57,667 nt of DNA from Sphingobacteriales bacterium. GTDB taxonomy: Bacteria; Bacteroidota; Bacteroidia; Chitinophagales; Chitinophagaceae. The notes under the pieces were generated by a model. The model did no database searches and was not told the origin of the DNA. It saw nothing but the letters and a program-made list of their open reading frames with translations. The position numbers were made by a program, and so were the translations under genes. Positions 52,331-57,667 of the stretch are shown in pieces. Every line of letters starts with the position of its first letter. Position 1 is the first letter of the stretch. The stretch is from NCBI GenBank assembly GCA_012270485.1, contig JAAXIF010000073.1, positions 1 through 57,667 of the forward strand. The letters run 5' to 3'.

Positions 52331-53212
52331 CTATTTACCCAAATACTTTTTTATAGCATCATGTAATCCACCACTCAATGGAACAACTGGAAGTCGAACT
52401 TCATTTTGTATCAATCCCTGTTCAAACATAAATGCTTTAACGCCGGATGGATTATTTTCCGCAAACATCAAATCATAAGCTTTCAGTAGTGGATCATTGA
52501 GTTTTTTAGCTGTTACCATATCGCTGTTCAAGACGGCACGTACCATATCAGAGAACTGTTTTGGAAATGCATTGGCAGCAACACTGATTACACCATCCAT
52601 ACCACAAGCTATCTGTGCCATGGCAAGCGCATCATCGCCACTTACTACCAAAAAATCTTTTGGTACGTCACGAAGTATTTCCATGCATTGTACCATATCG
52701 CCACTGGCTTCTTTCATACCCGCAACATTTCCTACTTCATGAGCCAAACGAACAGTAGTAGCAGCACTCATGTTGCGCCCCGTTCTTCCAGGAACGTTAT
52801 ACAGGATGATGGGCTTTGGTGAAGCTTCTGCAACAGCTTTGTAATGCTGAAAAATACCTTCCTGTGAGGGTTTATTGTAATAGGGTGCTGCACTCAATAC
52901 TGCGGTAGCTTTTTCCAATGGAAAATAGCTGAGGTCTTTGATTAATTCAGCCGTATTATTTCCTCCAACGCCTACTACTACAGGTACACGACCTGCTACT
53001 TTTTCAAAAGTATAGTTAACAATGTCTTTTTTCTCCTGTTTCTCAAGCGTAGGTGTTTCACCGGTAGTACCTAATGTGATGAGGTATTCAACCCCACCGG
53101 CAATCATCGCATCGATCACTTTACCCAGTGCATCAAAATCAACACTGAGATCCTTTTTAAAAGGAGTCACCAACGCCACACCTGTTCCTCTTAATTGCGT
53201 TTTTAGAGACAT
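52331..53212 (-). CDS. dapA: 4-hydroxy-tetrahydrodipicolinate synthase
   Basis: DapA condenses pyruvate with aspartate semialdehyde in lysine/diaminopimelate synthesis. The 293-residue TIM barrel has LGTTGETPTL (Thr49, Thr50), AAPYYNKPSQEGIFQHYKA, LYNVPGRTGRNM (Tyr138, Arg143) and the Schiff-base Lys167 in GMKEASGD. Length is typical. It lies on the same strand as accA, separated by 91 bp that hold two copies of the TCCATGG repeat. The pathway partner dapB is at 2472. Confidence 0.95.
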   Translation of the reverse strand: MSLKTQLRGTGVALVTPFKKDLSVDFDALGKVIDAMIAGGVEYLITLGTTGETPTLEKQEKKDIVNYTFEKVAGRVPVVVGVGGNNTAELIKDLSYFPLEKATAVLSAAPYYNKPSQEGIFQHYKAVAEASPKPIILYNVPGRTGRNMSAATTVRLAHEVGNVAGMKEASGDMVQCMEILRDVPKDFLVVSGDDALAMAQIACGMDGVISVAANAFPKQFSDMVRAVLNSDMVTAKKLNDPLLKAYDLMFAENNPSGVKAFMFEQGLIQNEVRLPVVPLSGGLHDAIKKYLGK

Positions 53213-53220
53213 TTTTTTTT

Positions 53221-53253
53221 TAGTCCATGGTCCATCGTCAATGGTCCATAGTG
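53221..53253. repeat. TCCATGG-type palindromic repeat, copy 5
   Basis: TAGTCCATGGTCCATCGTCA followed by ATGGTCCATAGTG lies between accA and dapA, a few bases from the dapA start. Confidence 0.7.
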
Positions 53254-53282
53254 GAAATATGATGTATAATAAATTATTCTTG

Positions 53283-53300
53283 CTATGGACTATGGTCCAT
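53283..53300. repeat. TCCATGG-type palindromic repeat, copy 6
   Basis: CTATGGACTATGGTCCAT is the reverse-oriented form of the unit and ends 3 bp before the accA stop codon. With copy 5 it flanks a 29-bp AT-rich core. Confidence 0.65.
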
Positions 53301-53303
53301 CAA

Positions 53304-54290
53304 CTAAACCGCTTCTTCCCAGAATCCCATCTTGCCATATTTCTCAATACGGTCATTGATACGTTGTTCAGGATTTTTATCTTTTACTTCTTTAAGAGCT
53401 TTTAAGATATATGATTTCAGGATATCAGCAGCTTCAGTATAATCCCAGTGAGCGCCACCTAATGGTTCATGAACGATCTCATCCACTAAACCAAAACCTT
53501 TCATGTCGGTTGCAGTGAGACGCAATTGTTCAGCCGCTACTTCTTTTTTCTCCCAGCTTCTCCAAAGAATCGAACTACAACTTTCAGGAGAAATTACCGT
53601 ATACCAAGTATTCTCCATCATCAATACTTTATCGCCCACACCAATACCTAAAGCACCACCGGAAGCGCCTTCACCAATGATCACAACAATCACAGGTACT
53701 TTCAAACGGATCATCTCATAGATATTTCTGGCGATGGCTTCTCCTTGCCCACGTTCCTCGGCTTCTAATCCGGGGTAGGCACCAGGTGTATCGACCAGAC
53801 AAACAATTGGTTTACCAAATTTTTCTGCCAAACGCATCAAGCGTAATGCTTTACGGTAGCCTTCTGGGTTGGCCATACCAAAATTCCTCAATTGACGCAA
53901 TTTGGTATTGGTTCCCTTTTGCTGACCAATGAACATTACGGTTTCTCCATCCAACTGAGCAAAACCACCCACCATCGCTTTATCGTCTTTGAAATTGCGA
54001 TCACCGTGCAGTTCTACGAAATCAGTACACATTTTATCAATGTACTTGAGGGTATACGGACGGTCTGGATGGCGACTTAATTGAACACGCTGCCAGGGGG
54101 TCAGGTGCTGGGTGATTTCTTTTCTCTTCTCGAGAATGGATTCCTCCAGTTGACGAATGGTAGCGGTATAATCTATTTTAGGGTTCTTCTCAGCCAGCTT
54201 CTTGGTGTCCTCAATTTGTTCGTACAATTCCTTGATAGGCTTTTCAAAATCAAGGAATTGTCTGTTAGGGTATTGGGGCATAATCGTCAT
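53304..54290 (-). CDS. accA: Acetyl-CoA carboxylase carboxyltransferase subunit alpha
   Basis: AccA works with AccD to transfer the carboxyl group from biotin to acetyl-CoA, making malonyl-CoA for fatty acid synthesis. The 328-residue protein shows [70 protein letters not shown] and [17 protein letters not shown]. Family length is about 320. ATG 54281 (MPQYPNRQF) is an alternative start. dapA follows after a 91-bp repeat-filled gap. No accD lies in the window. Confidence 0.95.
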   Translation of the reverse strand: MTIMPQYPNRQFLDFEKPIKELYEQIEDTKKLAEKNPKIDYTATIRQLEESILEKRKEITQHLTPWQRVQLSRHPDRPYTLKYIDKMCTDFVELHGDRNFKDDKAMVGGFAQLDGETVMFIGQQKGTNTKLRQLRNFGMANPEGYRKALRLMRLAEKFGKPIVCLVDTPGAYPGLEAEERGQGEAIARNIYEMIRLKVPVIVVIIGEGASGGALGIGVGDKVLMMENTWYTVISPESCSSILWRSWEKKEVAAEQLRLTATDMKGFGLVDEIVHEPLGGAHWDYTEAADILKSYILKALKEVKDKNPEQRINDRIEKYGKMGFWEEAV

Positions 54291-54333
54291 TTAGAGTGGT
54301 AAAATTAGGGGTTCAGATTTTTTCAGGAAAAGA

Positions 54334-54366
54334 TTTGTTTATGAAAATGCTTTACCCTTATCTTTG
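54334..54366 (+). promoter_or_regulatory. tRNA-Asp promoter (TTTG-N21-TATCTTTG)
   Basis: TTTG at 54334-54337 and TATCTTTG at 54359-54366 match both Bacteroidota promoter elements with a 21-nt spacer. The start of transcription should lie near 54371, about 70 nt before the mature tRNA. Confidence 0.65.
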
Positions 54367-54439
54367 CCGTCCCGAAAACGATCTATATAGGTCAGATTTG
54401 GGTGAAAACCGAGCATACAGTTGCGCGATAAATAGAATT

Positions 54440-54513
54440 GGATCGGTAGTTCAGTTGGTTAGAATGCCGCCCTGTCACGGCGGAGGTCGCGGGTTCGAGT
54501 CCCGTCCGGTCCG
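54440..54513 (+). tRNA. tRNA-Asp (anticodon GTC)
   Basis: The 74-nt sequence folds as a full cloverleaf: acceptor GGATCGG/CCGGTCC with discriminator G, anticodon stem CCGCC/GGCGG with loop CTGTCAC (anticodon GTC), and T arm GCGGG-TTCGAGT-CCCGT. CCA is not encoded (the next bases are CTC). It is followed by a terminator and then by sequence with signs of a mobile island, so it may serve as an integration site. Confidence 0.95.
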
Positions 54514-54527
54514 CTCACTGTAGCTTG

Positions 54528-54558
54528 AAACCCGCGCTGGTCGCGGGTTTTGTTTTTT
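54528..54558 (+). terminator. Terminator after tRNA-Asp
   Basis: AAACCCGCG (54528-54536) pairs with CGCGGGTTT (54542-54550) around loop CTGGT, followed by TGTTTTTTT. It ends the tRNA transcript. Confidence 0.8.
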
Positions 54559-54617
54559 TACTCTATTTTTTACTCTATCTCACTTTATTTTAACAGGTCT
54601 CTTTACACCACTTCACA

Positions 54618-54650
54618 ATGGCTTCTGTAAATTTACGTAGAAAAACGTGA
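54618..54650 (+). pseudogene. Possible 5' remnant of a tyrosine-type integrase gene
   Basis: ATG 54618 opens a frame MASVNLRRKT then TGA. The start MASVNLR followed by basic residues resembles the arm-binding N-terminus of Bacteroidota tyrosine integrases, which often sit next to the tRNA they target. Only ten codons remain, so this is suggestive rather than proven. It lies between the tRNA terminator and an unknown gene. Confidence 0.3.
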
Positions 54651-54653
54651 GTA

Positions 54654-55571
54654 ATGGATTTGAGCGTACTACACCCGGTACATTCACCGGAAAGAAACTA
54701 CAAATGGAAGGATCTATTAAATAGTCAAAAGGGGCATGTCATTTGTCGGCTTTTGGAATGGTCGGGTTGGTATAACCAAGATATCTCTCAACGACTTTTA
54801 GGGCATTACCGGTTATACCAAGTATTTAGGGTAGAAAATGATTCCAATAGTCACAAATCAACCCTATTGACCTATATTGTCAGTTATAAGGCTACCCATT
54901 GGCTCAAATATTTTCTTTCTAGCATTGTTGCTGCCATCTACTATGTTTTTACATTCGGAAAAAGGTATACCCCATTCCAAATTGAAGGTATTAATCGATT
55001 ATTGATTTCAGATCATCCGCACATCTTACAAGCTTTCTTGATAGAAGCAGATAAAGACTTTAATAATTCACTTTCAAAGGCTGTAGAACAAATCACCTCT
55101 CATAACTTTCTTATCAAGTCTGAGAATAGACTTACTCTCATACAAAAGAGGACCGCCTACAGTTATATTCAAAATAGTTCTCATTATTTTAATGATTACA
55201 GTACGATTCAAACCATTCCCAACAGCATAAAAGGAAAAGAAAAAGGCGTTTTTTCAAAAAAGCAACTACTTATACTGCTAGATATTTTAGCCGAAAATGG
55301 AGCCATTGAAAAAATTGATTATTCCAAGCTGAATAAATTTGATGCTGTAGCAACCATGTTGCAAGCAATTTCAGGAAAGAGTAAAGATTCTATTTTAGAG
55401 CAGTTAAAAGATACCCGCAATAATGGCTTATACTCATTTCAAAATCCTGCTGAATTAAAGCAGCTTATCATAACTCTGACTAATCTATCAGATATGTTTA
55501 GAAACGCAGGTTTTAGATCCGTATCAAATGTGTTAGATCGAAAGCTTAGAGAGTTGGATAAACATTATTGA
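54654..55571 (+). CDS. Hypothetical protein of 305 residues
   Basis: I do not recognise this protein. It has a charged N-terminal half and a hydrophobic segment LKYFLSSIVAAIYYVFTF (about residues 85-102). The helical C-terminal third (KKQLLILLDILAENGAIEKI, IDYSKLNKFDAVATMLQAIS, GKSKDSILEQLKD, ending SNVLDRKLRELDK) is suggestive of helical modules in uncharacterised Bacteroidota mobile-element proteins. ATG 54654 follows the putative integrase remnant by 3 bp. Its place after a tRNA gene, among broken genes, fits accessory DNA. The function is unknown. Confidence 0.55.
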   Translation: MDLSVLHPVHSPERNYKWKDLLNSQKGHVICRLLEWSGWYNQDISQRLLGHYRLYQVFRVENDSNSHKSTLLTYIVSYKATHWLKYFLSSIVAAIYYVFTFGKRYTPFQIEGINRLLISDHPHILQAFLIEADKDFNNSLSKAVEQITSHNFLIKSENRLTLIQKRTAYSYIQNSSHYFNDYSTIQTIPNSIKGKEKGVFSKKQLLILLDILAENGAIEKIDYSKLNKFDAVATMLQAISGKSKDSILEQLKDTRNNGLYSFQNPAELKQLIITLTNLSDMFRNAGFRSVSNVLDRKLRELDKHY

Positions 55572-55758
55572 TTACAGGCCAGTTTGTAGCTTTTCAAGTA
55601 AAATCCTTTGTAATCTTGGATGTTGAAAAGGTAAAGATATTCAGTTGCTGGCTTCATAATTTTTTATATCATTCGAACACATTGAAACAGGTTCAAAAAT
55701 TTAATCCCTAAAAGGCTATTGTCTTCCTTGTAACATTTGCACTACAAATATTGCAATA

Positions 55759-56445
55759 TTATTTTTCGAATTCTGCTTTTATGGTATTCAAGATAATTTC
55801 CAAATGCCCTTTTTTGTGACGCATTTGCATTGCCTTGGGGTGATAAGTACGATATGTATGCTTAGGTAAGTTTTCGTTAAATAAAACTGCTAATTCGCGT
55901 AATGGAATTTCATCGGAAAGTTGTTCAAATATTACTTCTGTTTCGAATTGAATTTTTATTTTGTCATCGTAGTTTGGCCCTGAAAAAAATAGGACAACGT
56001 CGGGGTTAACAATCTTAATTTCCTCCTTTAAACAGTTGAAATGTTTCACTGTAGCTTTGTGAGTAGTCCAGTCAAGAGGCTTGCCATTCCACATGCAAAA
56101 TTTAGAAACATTAGTCCAAAGAAAATTATTCCCATCCTTATTACTTGGATTTAAAATAGAATTTACATAATAGACATATTGCCAAAAGGTTGTTCTGGTG
56201 CCATTTTTCGAAAGTTTAAAGTCGACGTATCTATTTTTCAGATCCTCAAATTTGTCAATTGTTTCTCCTATCCATTCATCACATTCTTGCCCTATAAACA
56301 AAAGTTTTATCTGAGAGTTCAAGTAATCTTCCTCCCAAGCATTCATTATAAGTGGGCCGTCAATTTCATTATCGAAATCAAAAAGAGGCCCAATTTTTTT
56401 TAGTTTTTCGCTATAAAGTGCTTCAAGTTTTTGATTAATTGTCAT
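55759..56445 (-). CDS. Protein resembling the uracil-DNA glycosylase fold
   Basis: This 228-residue protein shows a pattern reminiscent of the uracil-DNA glycosylase superfamily: KLLFIGQECDEW (where UDGs have LLGQDPYH), TNVSKFCMW, VNPDVVLFFSGPNYD and RTYHPKAMQMRH (compare the HPSP motif). The canonical catalytic Asp of GQDPYH is not obvious; GQEC occupies that place. It could therefore be a UDG-like protein with other activity, such as a defence or repair accessory. It lies alone on the minus strand in the island after tRNA-Asp. A few residues (GETIDKFEDLKNRYVDFK) belong to a charged insert. Confidence 0.5.
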   Translation of the reverse strand: MTINQKLEALYSEKLKKIGPLFDFDNEIDGPLIMNAWEEDYLNSQIKLLFIGQECDEWIGETIDKFEDLKNRYVDFKLSKNGTRTTFWQYVYYVNSILNPSNKDGNNFLWTNVSKFCMWNGKPLDWTTHKATVKHFNCLKEEIKIVNPDVVLFFSGPNYDDKIKIQFETEVIFEQLSDEIPLRELAVLFNENLPKHTYRTYHPKAMQMRHKKGHLEIILNTIKAEFEK

Positions 56446-56621
56446 ATGAATTTATGAAGTTTTGCTATGGTAATGCCTTTATTTGAGAAAAGTAAAGAGA
56501 AGAGGTTGTCGAATTATAAGTAAGCAAAAATATTTCAATTTTTATGGGTATTGAAAATAGGGTAATGGGCCAGTTTGAATTTTAGGTTCTCCGGGCGTGA
56601 TATCTTCCATACCCTTGATTT

Positions 56622-56756
56622 ATGCCAAAAGTCAGAAAAAAACTCGATACGAACTAGGCTGCTGAGAAACTGTTGTATTCTTCTCTTGAAAGGTTGGAAG
56701 CCAAAATAGCTGCTTCCAAAAGGAAGAAAACAGCTACCCGAAAAACTAAAAATTAA
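56622..56756 (+). pseudogene. Lysine/alanine-rich small ORF broken by an in-frame TAG
   Basis: The frame MPKVRKKLDTN-stop-AAEKLLYSSLERLEAKIAAS continues for 45 codons in all and ends at TAA 56754. Across the stop codon it reads as a single basic helical peptide ending KRKKTATRKTKN. This may be a decayed small gene; chance cannot be excluded. Confidence 0.3.
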
Positions 56757-56836
56757 CTGCTACACATCTTTTAAAAAGAACATCAGCTGAAAGTCTGAAT
56801 ATCCTTAAAAAGAAGGTGGTCAGTGGTTTTTGTGTC

Positions 56837-57183
56837 CTATAGATATATAATGCTGAAATCACAATGCCTATTATTAGAATCTACCGCTTTAAATGAAATA
56901 GTTGTTTTCTTGTCGTCTTTGTTGACAAGAATAAACTCAATAATATCGTAGTCATTGCGCTCTGGTGCATAGAAACTCACCTTCTTCTTCACGTCATCTA
57001 CCACATTGAAAATATCATTTAGAGCTGGGTTATTATGATCCTTCCAGTCACCCCACTGCCGTTTTTCCTTACCATAGCTTCTATAATAAGCCTTGACGTT
57101 CCTGAATTTGTAAATCTTTTGTTCTTATGCGAAAATGCTTGATACGCATATAAGAAGGAGTACACTCAATAGTTTTTTTTCAT
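56837..57183 (-). pseudogene. Decayed small secreted protein, nonsense plus frameshift
   Basis: On the minus strand a signal peptide (LLSVLLLICVSSIFA) is followed by TAA at 57125-57127, and then the same frame runs on for 95 residues (EQKIYKFRNVKAYYRSYG ... HCDFSIIYL, stop at 56837). A CAA to TAA change would account for the stop: the product would be cleaved before QEQK. The start ATG at 57181-57183 is one base out of frame with the signal peptide across an A8 tract; nine A would restore MKKKLLSVLLL. Two independent lesions argue for a pseudogene. Family not recognised. Confidence 0.55.
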
Positions 57184-57613
57184 AAAGGAAATGACTGCCG
57201 AAGCCCCTATAGCTGGTTATAAATAAAATAGCGTGGGACATTCGGCTACTGCTTTCCAGGCACTTGCAGAGCGTTGCAGACAATAGACACGAAAAGCCCA
57301 CGCCGTAGCGTGAGCGTCTACACTGTCTTCTCATCTGCTTTTATAACTGCAAGTTTCGGAAAGCGAGAAGTAGCTAAAACGCTTTTAACAATATTTTCTT
57401 ACGATCCTAATGTAAACAGAACAATTTACTAATTGGTAAATTGATTAGGTTATATTAGTGGTCAAAGTAATTTTTTGGCTTTATAATTATTTACAGCTGA
57501 AGGAGGTACATGATTTCTCTATGTAGCTCGCATCCCCTCAGCGTTTTGTTTATGAATGACTGGAGGATTACTTTTATCTAAATGGAAAAAATATTATCAA
57601 AAACTAAATCCGG
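57184..57613. other. Non-coding right-hand flank with a 7-bp inverted repeat
   Basis: No supported gene is seen in these 430 bases. GCGTGGG (57231-57237) and CCCACGC (57297-57303) are exact inverse copies around a 59-nt segment holding CTTGCAGAGCGTTGCAG. This stretch is less AT-rich than the surroundings. It could be a stem-loop or an old element end. The remainder is AT-rich and otherwise featureless. Confidence 0.3.
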
Positions 57614-57667
57614 TGTAGGCTCCCCCAAAAAGTTGTCCATTCTTGGTTAGAGTTAACGGGAAAAAGC
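57614..57667. mobile_element. Probable terminal inverted repeat of an IS3-family element (truncated by the window)
   Basis: The sequence starting at 57614 (TGTAGGC, then TCCCCCAAAAAGTTGTCCA) is close to IS150-group IS3 ends, which begin TGTA and carry CCCCAAAAAGTTGGACA. The element would extend beyond the right edge of the window, where its transposase should lie. No transposase or target duplication is visible here. Confidence 0.5.

Noticed and set aside
57231..57303. Integron attC site
   Set aside because: The inverted ends GCGTGGG/CCCACGC do not carry the GTTRRRY core needed for attC, and no integron integrase or cassette array is seen.
57125..57334. Complete 69-residue gene at 57125-57334
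   Set aside because: Only its last 15-18 residues look like a signal peptide; the upstream part has no coding character, and the region makes better sense as the broken gene 56837-57183.
1..57667. CRISPR array
   Set aside because: No run of regularly spaced identical repeats was seen; the short repeats present are palindromic and irregularly placed.

Overview
The window looks like a chromosome segment from a low-GC member of the phylum Bacteroidota, most likely family Chitinophagaceae (a Sediminibacterium-like freshwater or soil bacterium). The evidence is a SusC/SusD pair, a secreted protein with a type IX secretion (T9SS) sorting tail, Bacteroidota-typical families (DUF4954, DUF5683, DUF2911, TIGR03643), a parA-parB-DUF5683-dapB cluster, promoters of the TTTG-N20/21-TAnnTTTG type, and mostly A-rich rather than Shine-Dalgarno translation starts. 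The genus is inferred, not proven.

Layout. 1-8.0 kb: threonine dehydrogenase, an Rrf2 regulator with an outer-membrane protein, and the parA-parB-DUF5683-dapB chromosome partition/lysine cluster, followed by a metal-dependent hydrolase and a membrane metallophosphoesterase. 8-17.7 kb: housekeeping and envelope genes (DUF2911, porin-like barrel, DUF4954, glmS, GNAT, mgtE, SET protein, orphan NarL-type response regulator). 18-31.8 kb: a carbohydrate and secretion region with a bestrophin channel, GH1 glycosidase, a DUF3472-FKBP fusion, a trehalase-MFS-lactonase operon, a TlpA-like thioredoxin, an S9 peptidase and a GH16 glucanase. 31.8-38.1 kb: a histidine operon (leader peptide-attenuator-hisG-hisD-hisC-hisB) that carries a PQQ-type sugar dehydrogenase and a cytochrome c between hisC and hisB. 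38.2-42.6 kb: polysaccharide genes (polyprenyl glycosylphosphotransferase, Gfo/Idh/MocA oxidoreductase, FkbM methyltransferase, GT2). 42.7-50.8 kb: susD-susC facing away from a 993-residue T9SS cargo protein. 51.2-54.3 kb: second metallophosphoesterase, dapA, accA. 54.4-57.7 kb: tRNA-Asp followed by what looks like a decaying genomic island, with a possible integrase-start remnant, two unfamiliar genes, two broken genes and an apparent IS3-family end at the right edge.

The most notable non-coding structure is the his leader. It has a consensus promoter, a start codon almost at the predicted transcription start, five His codons within six positions, an antiterminator that uses the leader stop-codon region, and a strong intrinsic terminator. 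A second unexplained signal is a roughly 60% GC island at 28.33-28.43 kb that folds into four consecutive hairpins and also reads as a 32-residue basic peptide. It lies beside a perfect 25-bp inverted repeat. Several short palindromic repeat families, chiefly TCCATGG/TCCATAG units, are scattered between genes and sometimes supply the stop codon of the gene they follow.

All calls come from reading the sequence and from knowledge of the families. No database search was run.
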